A stretch of 64,000 nucleotides of DNA, from positions 213,133,290 through 213,197,289 of the forward strand of contig CM060990.1 in NCBI GenBank assembly GCA_030765065.1, given 5' to 3'. Shown piece by piece: positions 33,614 to 45,299 of the stretch (its first letter is position 1; every line of letters starts with the position of its first letter). Below the pieces are notes generated by a model, which saw nothing but the letters and a program-made list of their open reading frames with translations, was not told the DNA's origin and did not search any database. The DNA is from Deroplatys truncata. Its lineage: Eukaryota > Arthropoda > Insecta > Mantodea > Mantidae. The translations under genes were made by a program, and so were the position numbers.

Positions 33614-33986
33614 GTCTTGACTAATAGGGGATATATAAACCTGTGACATTATCAGGATAACAAAATTGCTGACAATTGGAGAGTATCAAACAGGAACAAT
33701 TTTAAATTTAGTATACAAGACAAAATTGGTTACATGCATTTATACATAGAAAACTACTTATAAAGACATAATTCAGTGAACAAGCTATTGCATTTACAAT
33801 TTTTATAAAGTAAGTATCGAGTATCGTGCTAAAAAATCACTATTGGCATCTAGTATTGAGAAATAGTGGTATCGTCCTATCACTAGTATTAAGCATGCAC
33901 ATATATGCTAATGTATGATACTAGGTAGTGGAGAGGCTTAATCCGTGAACTTACATTTCCGAAAGTTATATGGTTAATTATTTATT

Positions 33987-34270
33987 GTCATCCTCCATGG
34001 TGTAGTGGTTATCAAGTTCCCAAGGTTGCGGGTTCAAATCCAGTGGAAGGCAATAGATCTTTTTGGGTGTAAAAATCCTTAGCATGGCTCTATTTGGAAG
34101 GGAAGTAAAGCTGGTGGTCCCATGTCATAGATTTATGGCACGTAAAAGAACCTCAAGCCTGATAAAGGGGCCTCTGAGCAAAATTGCCAGTCTTTCACGC
34201 CCAATATATAATGGGATGCTAAGGACCACAGCAGTTAAAGAGCATCCATAATAAAACTCAATTAATTAAT
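33987..34270 (+). repeat. tRNA-derived SINE, family A, with 13-bp target duplication
   Basis: A box in TGGTGTAGTGGTTATCAAG, B box GCGGGTTCAAATCCAG, then body words GGCACGTAAAAGAACCTCAA, GTCTTTCACGCCCAATATA and a tail ATAATAAAACTCAATTAATT. TTAATTATTTATT occurs directly before (33974-33986) and after (34271-34283), a clean target-site duplication made by LINE-type retroposition. Family mates are at 17115-17400 and 21885-22075. Confidence 0.92.
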
Positions 34271-34510
34271 TTAATTATTTATTACCAGATAAAAAAATAA
34301 GTATATTATGGTGGTTGTGAATAGTCCTATAATGATGTAACATACAAATTATTTTTAATTGCTTGAGTTTCATGTAAAATATGTATCAGTTTATATTTTC
34401 AAGATTGCAGAATAAAGAAGAATTGCTAGTATTTGTTTTTCTATGGATAGAAAGTTCTTTAAAAGAAAGTTTTCAGCACAAAATATAGATACTACATAAA
34501 AAGAAAGGCA

Positions 34511-34541
34511 GAGGAGGAGGAGGAGGAGGAGGAGGAGGAGG
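34511..34541. repeat. (GAG)n microsatellite
   Basis: About ten GAG units, preceded by a short block (AAAAGAAAGTTTTCAGCACA, 34460-34479) that resembles 33506-33530. Confidence 0.93.
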
Positions 34542-34918
34542 TGGTGGATGTGAATGTCAGGAACTGGCGCCAACAAAAACAGCTTCATCAACATAGAAGT
34601 AAGAGCTGGAGACCAATTTACTGGAGTTGCAAAAAGCCTGGACATCTATGGGCAAAATGTGAGGGATCAGAAATACTGCTAAGAGGTAACATGAAGAGGA
34701 CCACATTGGTACCATCATCGCCTTCATTCGCTTCACCAGGGCACCGGGCGGAAAGGCACCATTCTAACTAAGACGCCCGTAACGATGCCGTATTCGGCAT
34801 CAACTGCGAGGGAAGCTGATGGTCGATCTTGATCAACTTGCTCGATATCGCAGAGCTGCTCGGGACGAGCTGAGGAGGGAGCTATGTGATGCAGCGGTTA
34901 TGGGCAGAGCGTTATCAC
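34541..34918 (+). pseudogene. Retroelement gag zinc-knuckle remnant
   Basis: Frame 34541-34771 contains WSCKKPGHLWAKC, a CCHC knuckle (C-x2-C-x4-H-x4-C) in which the first Cys is Tyr (the residue before WSC). Arg/Lys-rich sequence precedes it, as expected for a gag nucleocapsid. The following 34819-34918 sequence (VDLDQLARYRRAARDELRRE) is G+C-rich and is cut by the hAT element at 34919; its other side resumes at 37076. Could be gypsy or LINE ORF1; not resolved. Confidence 0.55.
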
Positions 34919-37067
34919 CAGGGTTAGGAAGTTCATGCATTTGCATATTTTTTTCAAAGCATGTTATTGATATGCTGATAAATTATCTTCATGAACTATG
35001 AATTTTCTAGTACTCTGAGTGATTTTTATTGGGCATATAATTGCATATTTATGCTGTTTTAAGTAACTGCATTATATTTAGTAAATAGCATGTTTATTTG
35101 GCATATTTTAACATTTAAACGGGAAATATTTTTTTAAAATGAGTTATTTTGGTTAACTGGTCAACTTGTTTTTCTGTGAACTGATGCTAACAAAAGGATC
35201 CCGCTTCACCCTCTGTCAACATCACTGAGGCAAGTGATTCATGATCATGTGAAGAGTGAGTGATGCAATGCTGGTAAGAATCATGTGATGGCTTGGAAGA
35301 TAGGGAAATCCCCGCTGTACTGGAGAATAGATTAAGCAATAAGACAATGTGTTGATCGAGCAGCCACTGCAGCCAGTTTGTTTGTGATGAGGTGGTATGA
35401 ATACATACAGTATTAAAAATGCCAAAGGTGAAACCAAGTAATGCAAGCAGACGTAAGAGTTTACAAAGTGAATTTTCTAGTGATCTTATTAGTACTGATG
35501 GTAGTGTCTTATAATGTAAGGCACGCGAAAAAAATATTGGGAGTGAAAAACGGTTTCTGATCATTCAACATATTAATACTGCAAAGCAGAGGGAAATGAT
35601 TGTGAAAAAAGTGACAGAAATGAAAATGCCCAACGTCTACTAGTCGAGTGTATGGGAAGTAGAGTTACACAGTTTTCATATGATCTTTGTGAAGCATTCC
35701 TAGCAGCTGACATACCTTTATGGAAAATAAATAACCCAATTTTGCCATACTTTTTTTTAGAAAAATACAGCAAGCAACATGTGCCTGACCAAAGTACCTT
35801 ACGTAAACCATACATCCCTTGTTGTTACGACAATGTAATGTCTACCTTGCAAACTAAGTTAGCAAATGAGTTTCTTTGGATATCAATAGACGAAAAACTG
35901 ATGTAGGACGTTTCATTGCAAATTAATAGTGTTATAAATCAGCAAGAGGCAGGTGTGCCCTATCTCTTAACTTGCTCTCAGAAGTTACTAACAGTGCATC
36001 AGTGAGTCAACTTGTGATTGACTATGAAATTAATATGGCCTGGTGATATAAAATATGACAATGTACCTACTTTTTTTTTTAACTGATGCAGCAAACTATA
36101 TGATCAAAGTAGGGAAAACACTAAGAGATATTTTTCCTAAGAGCATTCATTTAGCTTGTCTTATTCATGCCCTTCATCGCATTGCAGAAACAATTAGGTT
36201 ATGTATTCCTAAAGTAGATAAGTTAATCTCTAATGTGAAGAAAGTGTTCCTTAAATCTGCATCTAGGGTCAGCTGTTCAAAAAGATGGCGCCTAATATTC
36301 CACTACCACCTGAACCTTAACCCATTGTGGGAGTTGGATAACAGCTGCATTGTATTATGCTAAACATTTAGCATCAGTCAGAAGAGTTATTAATTCATTA
36401 GAATCAGATGATGCTGTTTCAATTTATATAGCACAGAATGTTCTCTCAGATGAAGAACTTGAAGGAAATCTTGCCTTTATATTAACACAGTTTTCCAATA
36501 TGCCTGCAGCAATTAAATCCCTGGAAACAACAGGTCTTCCCTTAAATCAGTCATTAAAGGTATTTGATACTACCATTTCTGATTTGGTGTCCATTCCAGG
36601 TAATGTAGGGCAGAAAATAAAAAAGACAAAGTAAACTATGTTCTTTTAAGAAACCCTGGGTATAACATATCTCCAAAATACGAGACATTCTTGGAGGAAA
36701 GCCCTTAGGGATACCTGAAGACTTGTCTCTTTCTGTGGAACAACTATCAACTTTTAAGTATGCACCAATATCCTCATGTGATGTTGAAACAAGTTTTTCA
36801 AGATACAAAAGTATATTGAGAGACAACAGATGAAGATATACCATGGAAAGTCTCCGTCATGCAGTAGTGGTAAATTGTAATTCATCCCTCATTTTGGATG
36901 TGGAGTCATGAGCATCTACTTCTCAGCAATAAATGTAAGTTTGCATGTGCACATTGACTTTAAATATAATAATTTTAGGGCATATTTTGGTGCATATTTC
37001 GCACATTTTAAGGGCATATTTGCATGCATATTACAAGAGTTTTTAGAGCATGAACTTCCTAACCCTG
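34919..37067 (+). mobile_element. hAT transposon 1
   Basis: 2149 bp. Terminal inverted repeats CAGGGTTAGGAAGTTCATGC at the left and its perfect inverse at the right (GCATGAACTTCCTAACCCTG). Eight-bp target duplication GTTATCAC (34911-34918) and GTCATCAC (37068-37075), one difference. The subterminal regions are rich in GCATATT words on both sides, likely transposase-binding repeats. It carries one transposase pseudogene and sits inside a retroelement remnant. Confidence 0.93.
35419..36911 (+). pseudogene. hAT transposase remnant
   Basis: Start MPKVKPSNASRRKSLQSEFS at 35419. A BED-like zinc-finger region follows with DGSVL, stop, CKA and a later HINTAK; its second Cys reads Arg. Next, TQFSYDLCEAFLAADIPLWK, FLEKYSKQHVPDQSTLRKPY, LANEFLWISIDEKLM (first catalytic region) and, after shifts, LTDAANYMIKVGKTLRDIFP (second region, LTDAA), IHLACLIHALHRIAE with the conserved C..H, and a THCGSW block where hAT proteins have TRWGTW. 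Then ALYYAKHLASVRRVINSLES, and near 36770 the dimerisation block SCDVETSFSRYKSILRDNR, ending NCNSSLILDVES at the stop 36909-36911. Two to three frameshifts and several stops. Length and order match a complete hAT gene of about 500 codons. Confidence 0.92.
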
Positions 37068-37075
37068 GTCATCAC

Positions 37076-37560
37076 GTAGATGACACCGATGGAACGGCCG
37101 GCTGGAGATAAACAGTCTCCTCCTCTGGACGTAAATTCCAGAAGCACTGGCGATGCAACTAGATGATTCTGGAACCTCCATTCTCCCTGCCTCCCAAATA
37201 TTCTAGAACTCTGTGGAGAATTCCAGCGGATAAGTTGGTGAGATAATGAGTGCGTTTCTATGCAACAAAAAATGCTGTCCTGTGAGTGACTTTGTGACAA
37301 CTGTTGTGATGTACAATGAGTGCTGCTACTGCAGGAGATTAGAGAGATCTTGTGTTCAACTCCCCAGCGAGTGAAATGGAAGAAAGAGCAGGCTGCTTCA
37401 CACATGTTTTATTACACCACTATATGCAGTCACAAAAGTGGACTGACAGTGAAAACTAGACAAAGTCACAATATCACAGAAGATCCAAGCACATTGAGGT
37501 TCAACACTTTTTGTTATAGAAAAACTCCTGAATGGTGAGCTTTGACTGGATTGTGTTGAC
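37076..37560 (+). promoter_or_regulatory. G+C-richer LTR/leader-like module interrupted by hAT 1
   Basis: Resumes the sequence cut at 34918. It has heat-shock-element-like arrays, GATTCTGGAACCTCC (about 37165) and TTCTAGAACTC (37201), then a leader-like stretch with many TGTGAGTGAC-type words and CTGACAGTGAAAACT at 37442-37456. No open frame with a motif. Resembles 3560-4130 in layout. Could be an LTR and leader; unproven. Confidence 0.3.
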
Positions 37561-37699
37561 AGGAAAGACTAATTAGCGACCTCTTAACAAAGCCTTTGGA
37601 ACAAGTTTGTTTTGAGCTGCTGGATAAGTAGTAGTATTCAAAAAGTAATGTCCGCGCAAGTTTAAATTAAACGTAGTTCATTTCTTAATTTTCCTTTCA

Positions 37700-37930
37700 G
37701 AGGAAATGTTAATATAAAAAACAAAGGAAACAGAAGGAAAGCTTGTGTTGTCACCTGACAGGTATCTAAAGATACAATTTTGGAACTGAATTTTGTTTTG
37801 TCTCATGTAGTGCAGTCATGTATGTATGGCAGATGTTTACGTTTTTGTTTGCCAAATGTAATACAACTTGTTTTGTACACATTTTGATAAATAAATCAAC
37901 AGAATTAGAAAAACCCATATCTCTAAGCTG
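37700..37930 (+). repeat. Dispersed repeat, copy 2
   Basis: Partner of 30320-30530. Just upstream, GTAGTATTCAAAAAGTAATG at 37631-37650 looks like a mariner-type terminus, so the repeat may be a decayed non-autonomous DNA element. Confidence 0.55.
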
Positions 37931-39236
37931 CTGAGGCTTCATAGACTTTTGTAAAGCAGATGAATGCATTCTTCTCACAGTCAAGTGTAATTTGTAGTTC
38001 ATTTTCTTCCTAGAGTTTTTGAGGTACTTGCATATTCACATTTATGAAACTGTTATTGATTTTAAAACAGCTACAGCCAGGTGCTGTAATGAGGTTATGA
38101 AATGCGCTCATTTCAATAATGATTTCTATTTTTTTTTTAATTATGCACACTGTTCTAGTAAAAACGTATGACTATGTAAGCCTTTTGGTTTGTTTGTTGA
38201 AATACAAAATTTCATATAAAAATTACTTATTTATATAGTAATACTTGGCTTGATTTAGATCATGATGTAAGAGAATAGCAATTATATTTCAGAAAAAGCA
38301 CCATAGGTATTATGGTATCTTGAGGTGCAATTATGAAATCCCAATTAGATTTTCAGAGAGAACAATCAAATTTAGATTTACCAGATGAAACAGCACCACT
38401 GGTTGAAATCTTTCTGTGGTGCACAGTGAAAAATTCTTAACAGAAAAACAAGCAGACAATTTACTTTATGCTAATAACTTTGCCAATGTTGATTCTATTA
38501 AAGCAACAATCCATAGGAGAACTTGCATTGGCAGTGTATCATCTCAAAATTAATGAAGTTATAATAGTTCTTGCAAACAAAAAATGGAGAAACATCGTGT
38601 TTATTTTAAAATAAGATACAGCATTTTTCATTCCTTCTGTTTTAATGTCTTAAAATAATTTCAATTTTAATAATATTCAAATACAGGTCATTTTAAAAAT
38701 AATTCTTGTGTCATTCATCACTTTCACTAATCTGGCATCCTACAGATGCTCCTGGTGCCATATTAATGAATGCTGAACTGTAGTAAAGAATGGATATCAT
38801 TAACATTTTAAAGGCACAGAGGATGGGAGAAGTCAAAAATAAAAAGCTGTATAATTGCATCATTTGTTACCCATATGATAAGCTTTCAAAATCACTATTC
38901 AAAAAAGTAATTCAGATGCATGGTTCTAACAGAAATCACATTCTTAAGTGTTACTTTACATGTTATGTAGGCAGATTGTGCATGCATAATTGGCTATGAA
39001 GGGAGAATGTTGGCAATGTGATTGTTGCATAATGAAAGCATTTTATGAACTTATGACTGATTCTGGCACAAACTGAGATATTTTAACATTAGGCTACTCT
39101 TTGTGTTTGTAGTGTATCAGAGCATAATTCCTGGTTGTATATTAGTGCAACTTTTTCATTGTGAAATCAAACACAGTGAAGCACATGTAAATTGCTTAAA
39201 CTTGCATAAATTATCTAAGAGCCAACTTATATACTG

Positions 39237-39345
39237 TTTCTTGCTTCACTTATCAATTTTCCTAGGATATATTTTGTGTGCCATGATGATGAAGGCAATC
39301 ACACACAAACAAGTCCTAGGAAAACTAGTAAATGAAGCAAGAAAG
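39237..39345. other. Long imperfect hairpin, pre-miRNA-sized
   Basis: The 5' arm TTTCTTGCTTCACTTATCAA plus TTTTCCTAGGA pairs with TCCTAGGAAAACTAG plus TAAATGAAGCAAGAAA, leaving only a few mismatches over 31 bp. The interior then re-pairs (TTTTGTGTG with CACACACAAA) before a terminal loop of about 20 nt. The total of about 109 nt fits an insect pre-miRNA with flanking stem, or a tiny foldback MITE. I do not recognise the arms as a known miRNA. Confidence 0.5.
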
Positions 39346-39861
39346 AGTGCGTAATCCTGATGTAAGTTTTAGTGATTTGTAAATTGGTGTTTCGTTTTTA
39401 CTACCAATTATTTCTTCCAAAAATAATGTTTGCAAATTTCACATAAACATCATTAATATCCTACCAATGATAGGAAATAGTTTGTACTCAGGTTGTAATA
39501 ATCATTATTATAAGATTCTTTGCATGTGCCTTGCAATGTAGCTTTTGCTAAGCATATATTTTCCGACATTTCTGTAAGCTTTTTCAAAACTGAAAAAATA
39601 TTACAGAACCCAACTATACTTCCACTCTCTTCCAAATATGTCATGAACATGAAGGTTTCATCTTTCATATTCATTGTGTTTTGTGTATTAGGTCAATAAT
39701 CTTATTACTAAGATTGACATTCCCCATTCATGCACTTTACATTTATACAATTATTGCCTACTTTTATTTATGTTATACATTACTGCAAAAAGATATTACA
39801 TATATGTAGAATAAGTCAGTGTTATGAGTAGGCAACCAAAAAATGATTTCCTTCAAAAAAG

Positions 39862-39864
<3 letters not shown>

Positions 39865-39892
<28 letters not shown>
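39865..39892. repeat. poly-T tract
   Basis: 28 consecutive T; could be the reverse of a retroposon poly-A tail, but no body is recognised beside it. Confidence 0.9.
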
Positions 39893-41076
39893 GACATTCT
39901 CCTTTATTCTCCTGCAGTCCTCATGTTATATCCATCATCTTTCTTTAGCAATAATTATTATTTTTACATAGTACAAATTGTATATCTGTTTGTATACTGA
40001 AGTAGAGGTTGTTTAAACATTTTCATCCCCACAATTTTTAAGGTTATTCGTTTAACATTTTTCTTCAACATTGTGAATTTACAAATATAATTATCAAATG
40101 TCTCATTTACACAATATTATTTTACAAAATAACTTGAGCAATTTATGTTTAAGATCTATGGAGTACACTTTATACAAAGAAGGATTATATACATAAGTGA
40201 GATGAAGGACTAGGATGGATCTGCATACATTTTCTCTGAACAGTTCTTAAGCCATTTCACTCAATGATGGCGATATATAGAGATGAGAATTCCATGCGAA
40301 TGCATGATTTTATAGGAACATACAACATAACTCAAACAGTACTTACCCATTTCATTACTTTCCAGTTTCAAATATGTGTACTTTTTCCATGCATATTTGC
40401 ATGCTTTGGTCTTTTATGGGGATAAAAACATGCAATAATGCACATTTAAGGAAGTTTGACTTAATCACGCATATTATATACATTATATTCAGTTTAAATG
40501 CTTGTTTTAATAGTTATGAGCGAACACCCAAGTTTCTCAACTTTTGTCTTTGTTATTTTAGCTTCAGGAATTAGGATTGAAAAAAGAAACTAAAAATTAA
40601 AAAACATAATAAAAAAAAATTTCTCTGAACAGAAGTATACTTTTACAACACTTCACTGATGATCCTCTACATACTGCATGTCACTGATTTATTTCGTTGG
40701 ATATTTTGAGAACAGACAGAGGAAATATACAGGGTTCAAGGAAATGGCTAACAAATAATTTAGGTGAAAAGCATGCTATTTCAGGGAGGTGGGCTGTTGC
40801 CAAATACAAAGTTGTTTGGTTACAAGTCTGAATAGGAAAACTGACACTTAAACTACAGTCAACCTTCGGACCTATGCTTTGAGTCCAACTTTCAGAGAGG
40901 TTGTAAATACTCCTCCTCTCTCTCTCCCTTTTCCAGTACTAGTAAATAGCAATGTAGATGTTTCTAAAATTGTAATCATTCATTAAACTGTCTTTGCAGT
41001 GTATTAATCTCACAAGTGGTTAATGGGTTTGTTTATTCTGTTTGTGTGCCTTAATGTGGTTCTAATATACCTGCAA

Positions 41077-43870
41077 TTACATTCCAAAAGTGTACCCTTT
41101 GTGCAGTGGATTAAAGAAAAGGATTTTATTAGATCAGATGGAGAGGTCATATTCTGTAATTGTTGCAGGAAAGAGATATGCAATACTATTGTATTTCCAA
41201 ATATTTTGCATGGCAGTTTTCTTGTAACACATTTAAAACCCCTTTAAATAATGTATTAAATTATGTCTATTTTTAAATTGTGTCTAGGTAACTATAACTC
41301 CCATTATAATTTCAAACAAGATGTACTAAAAAATTTCAAGTCAACAGCATGCCATATCTGCTTCAAATGTTCCAAGATTGCAAAAAGGGAAAGAATCAGC
41401 AACACCCCAAATCCAGTCATTTATTTACTGCTCCTGCATCTAAGGCATACAAAAATCATTTTTACATGTATTTGTGGAATTTTTTTGTAGGAGTAAATAT
41501 ACCACTTGAGAAACTCAGAAACCCAAGTCTTAAGAAGCTTTCGGAGAAATATACATCAAAAGATGTCCCTAAGCCCTCAACATTGAGGAAAAGTTATGTT
41601 CCAAAATCTTATAATCACGCAGGCCTACATAATATATTTGCTCAACTACAATTAATTTTTCAGTAAAAATAAATAAATAAGACATTTCCATACTCATAAA
41701 AATATGTATTGTTTTGCTAAGCAGGTATTGGATAAAATTTGAGATAACTTAGGAACTTCAAGCACATAGACATCTGTAGATGAAACAACCCATCCTATGG
41801 GGTGCTATGTTGCTAATCTGATTGTAGGAAAATTAAAGGCTGGTTCACAATAACCAAGAATGGCAACCAAAATGAGAATGACAAAGCTAAAATACATGTA
41901 TTGTAATGTGGGTGTTCACAATTAATGAGAAGCTTTCCTGGATCCCAGGAATGGGGAAGAAGGCTTTGGCAAGTTTTGACTTTCTTGTTCTCATTGACAG
42001 GCATGGCATACTAGATCTATATTGTGTATATGAGACTTCACCATAGAGATTATTCAAGGTGACCATGGCATGAAACAGCTGCTAGAGCTCTCTCTAGTTG
42101 CAAGCTGGAAAAATGAAACTGGAGGAAATTCTAGCATATGTGCATCCTAACCTCAGATCCTTGACACCTTGCAGATCCACCTTGCTTTCTTCTAGTGAAA
42201 GCTTGATTTGTAGTTTACATGCAACTCATAACTAGCTATTGCCTCAAAAAGAATAGGAAGAACTACGAAGAACAGCAAACTCCTGTAGAAATTATAAAAG
42301 AACAATAAACACCTTTAATGTATGCCATTAGTAAAGGAATGAAAGCTTAGTACTATTATAGGAATTAAAAATAGTAATGGATGTGCATTTTGAAAATGTT
42401 TTTACCCTATCAAATTTTGATGTTGGCTAACCCCCATTATGTTGGCTGAATTGGAAACAGGTGAAGAAATATTATTGGTCAGTTAAAAACAAATCAAACC
42501 CCAATGCACAAAATCAACTTTCCACTTTAGCAATATGGCCATCAATATGTATTCCTGTTCTCGTTACTGGGCTATTGTAAACCAAAATTTTGTACAATGT
42601 TTTGTTTCCTGTTCTCATTTCTGTTTTGGTATGTGTTCTTGGGTTATTGGGGATCCAACCTTAACTAGGGATGAGCCTGGTCAACTTTATCTAGTGTGCT
42701 GTAAAGTCCTGCAAAAACCAAATAACTCCACAATTAAGAGCTTCTTTGATGATAGGTTGTGTAATTTTCAATGAATAGGTATTGTAAATGAATATTTTAA
42801 ATTGTGTTCTCATTTCAAGTCTTTATTTTTATGAATGATCCACTTTCTGAGGAAATGCTGCTGGTATTTTAGATACTATTTGGCCAAATAATCCTAATAA
42901 AAATAGAGTTCTGTTGCTGTTAAGTCATGCTGCTCCATGCATGCTGAAAGCTGGTAAAGCAATCAAGATATTCTACCCTAATCTGAAACACATTATGTAC
43001 CTTGCTCATGGGCTCCATCATGTTGCAGAAGCAACAGCTCTCTAATTATGACAATGTCAATAATTTGGTATCCCCAACTAAAGAGGCACAAGTAAAATTT
43101 AGGCCTATATAAGTTTTAATCGTCCCTTAGCTATAAAAAAAATGTGATAGAGATTAATCCTTTTAAAATAGTATTTTGTTTTACACAGGTGTTTTTAAAA
43201 GCCCCTGTGGATATAGCTGCCTTACAAAGAAAGTCTACCTGGTTTACCGTTACCCCTTCAGCCCATCCTAACTAGATGAGGTACTTGGTTGGAAACTGCA
43301 CTGTTTTACTGTGAGAATTTTGATGTCATTAAATTCATATGAAAATAAATCAATTCTTAGTTTAACAGACAGTTTCTTGCCAAATGATGCAGTGTATATC
43401 AGAGATGCACAAGCAGCATTTGATTTGCAAAAATATGAAGCACAATTTAATATACATTAAAACAGGATTTAATACACATTAAAACAAACTTCTGTAAACT
43501 ACCTTCTACAATTACAAAATTAGAGCCACATATCATCTATTGGTAGACTAAATGTCAATTGTTGAGGAAGTCCACAGATCCCTCAGTTATGGCTGTGGGA
43601 AAGTGGAGATAGCGGCGAAGAGCAAATTGGATGGGATCATAAACATGAACCTGGACTATAGATATTCTTATTTTTATGTGTGGTAAAAACTTGAATGAAG
43701 AATTTCACATGACACTGTCACAAATATATTCATTCAAGTTTGCACCCATAATTTCCTGCTATGTAGAGAGTCATTTTCTGCCTACAAAAATGTATTGACT
43801 TACAAGAAACAGAAAACAAATTAGGAACGTTGTTAACTGCATAAAAAAAATTTAAAGTGAAATAAGAAAT
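41077..43870 (+). pseudogene. hAT transposase remnant, interrupted by a MITE
   Basis: PFVQWIKEKDFIRSDGEVIF with CNCCRKEI gives the zinc-finger region (41091-41180). After a gap, VGVNIPLEKLRNPSLKKLSE, KYTSKDVPKPSTLRKSYVPK, SVDETTHPMGCYVANLIVGK (first catalytic region, about 41775-41830), then the insertion, then LTRDEPGQLYLVCCKVLQKP on the far side in the same frame. Later: SHAAPCMLKAGKAIKIFYP-like words near 42925, THYVPCSWAPSCC for the C..H region in another frame, VFLKAPVDIAALQRKSTW, a TR-stop-GTW block at about 43270 where TRWGTW is expected (Trp to stop), ETALFYCENFDVIKF, and near 43770 SFSAYKNVLTYKKQKTN, the dimerisation block. Numerous stops; dead. Confidence 0.87.
41837..42660. mobile_element. 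Non-autonomous DNA element with TTAA (or TTA) target duplication
   Basis: Flanked by TTAA at 41833-41836 and 42661-42664. Excising it with one TTAA joins VGKL to LTRDEPG in frame in the hAT transposase, which proves the boundaries well. The ends are imperfect inverted repeats: GGCTGGTTCACAATAACC at the left, the inverse of GGGTTATTGGGGATCCAACC at the right, extending inwards through CAAAATGAGAA/TTCTCATTT. Candidates are piggyBac-type (TTAA) or PIF/Harbinger-type (TTA). No transposase inside. Confidence 0.8.
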
Positions 43871-44119
43871 TTGGAACAAAATTAAAAGTGCACATCTTAA
43901 AGTACCAATTTAGAAAGAAATGTTGTTAGTTGTTAACTATGGGGGGGGGAGGGTGCAGTGAAACTTTTAAATAAAATAAAACATTTGGGGAAAAAAATGA
44001 AAGTGCGCATTTTAATGTATTTTTCACTTGATCATGCATGTTTCATAGTATGACAGTGCATGAATGCATAAATATTTTGGAACTTTATAGTGCATGAAAT
44101 TCTCATCTCTAGTGATACA

Positions 44120-45297
44120 TACTCAGCAACAGTGCACAATTGAACAGTTAAAAGCTGCTTATTACTAACTGCTCTTAAAGACTCTGAGATGGTTCTTATT
44201 TCTATTATTTTTTTGCAATGTATGTGAAGTTTATTAATGATAATTACAATACTGACTGTAACATTTGCTATATGTCTCAGTTATATCTTATGCTATTATG
44301 CATAATTCTTTTTAAACACATGAAAAGAACAAAAAATTACCAAGAAAAAAGAATTCGAGTATCAACTCGCTATCCTTTACCCTAAAAACATGGCATACAG
44401 AAAATATATTTATAGCTTACTGCTCTGCCTTAGCACCTCAAACTGCAGAGAGTACTTTTCCTAGATTAAATATGAACACTTGCAGTAGAACAGTCAAAAA
44501 CACTGCATACTTAAATTAGTGAACATAAAGGTTAAGTATTTTTAACCTTGAACTAAAACTCAAATATGGAACACACACTTATGTGGTTTTTATCAATATG
44601 TTAACAGGCTGACTGCTGCTGTGTGCTTGACTGTCTATTGATAACAAAGTGTAATTTTTCAGACTTAAGGTTGCTGACGTTACACAAAGTGATAAACCAT
44701 GTTTTTGGAAGTATTTTAATACACATTTACTCCAACATTAAAAAAGCAAATAGCATTCCAATCAGAGTAGTCAGCAAATACATAACCACTTTCAACACAC
44801 TAAAACCTTCAATTAGTTTGATAGATTTAACTATAAAAATAAAACAAAATAAATAAATAAATAAAACCCCAAAACCTTTTATTCCCCCCCCATTTCAAGG
44901 AACACATGCTGCTCAACTATCGAAATTCTTGTTTACTGTCTATTTTCACTGCCAAAACATATAAACTGTGCATACTAATTACACCACATTTTGAAGTAAA
45001 TGAACACCAACAATGACACATGAAACACAATTGCATTCACTCAACGCCCACTTCATTCTAATGTATTATAAGTTTATTTGCAGTACTCCATTGAGAGTGG
45101 GTGAAACTGATGAACAGATCCTATGCATTCCAATCACAGTGACTGGCAATCAAGGTATTAATTTCCAAGAATATCAAGAAATAAAGTCTCATGTTTGCAG
45201 AGGAGCTAGAAAAGTAAGTTACAAAAGCGACATTCTTTCTCCATAAAAATTTTCTTTTTTTCTGCATTTGTGTTCCACAGATTCTGCCTCCTTCATT
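44120..45297. other. A+T-rich DNA, no gene recognised
   Basis: Frames 44623-44856 and 45013-45246 (plus) have no family signature. Confidence 0.5.
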
Positions 45298-45299
45298 AT

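Larger units (their letters stand above)
32878..33885. mobile_element. Non-autonomous hAT-like element
   Basis: Starts CAGGGATGGGACC and ends with the imperfect inverse GGTATCGTCCTATCACTA. It is flanked by an 8-bp direct repeat, GTATTAAA (32870-32877) and GTATTAAG (33886-33893). Terminal CAGxGAT and 8-bp duplications are hAT hallmarks. 1008 bp with no transposase. The interior contains copy 2 of the direct repeat and an (ATT)n run. Confidence 0.75.
37940..40269. other. A+T-rich DNA, no gene recognised
   Basis: No coding family seen. Contains a hairpin at 39237-39345 and a poly-T run at 39865-39892, both listed separately. Confidence 0.5.
40278..44111 (+). mobile_element. hAT transposon 2, containing a second element
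   Basis: The left end TAGAGATGAGAATTCCATGC and the right end are inverted copies (GCATGAAATTCTCATCTCTA). They are flanked by GCGATATA (40270-40277) and GTGATACA (44112-44119), an 8-bp duplication with two transitions. 3.8 kb total, about 3.0 kb without the 824-bp insertion at 41837-42660. Transposase is related to, but clearly different from, hAT 1. Confidence 0.88.

Noticed and set aside
35187-35815. Minus-strand ORFs of 74-125 codons
   Set aside because: Antisense to the hAT transposase and its 5' flank; no motif.
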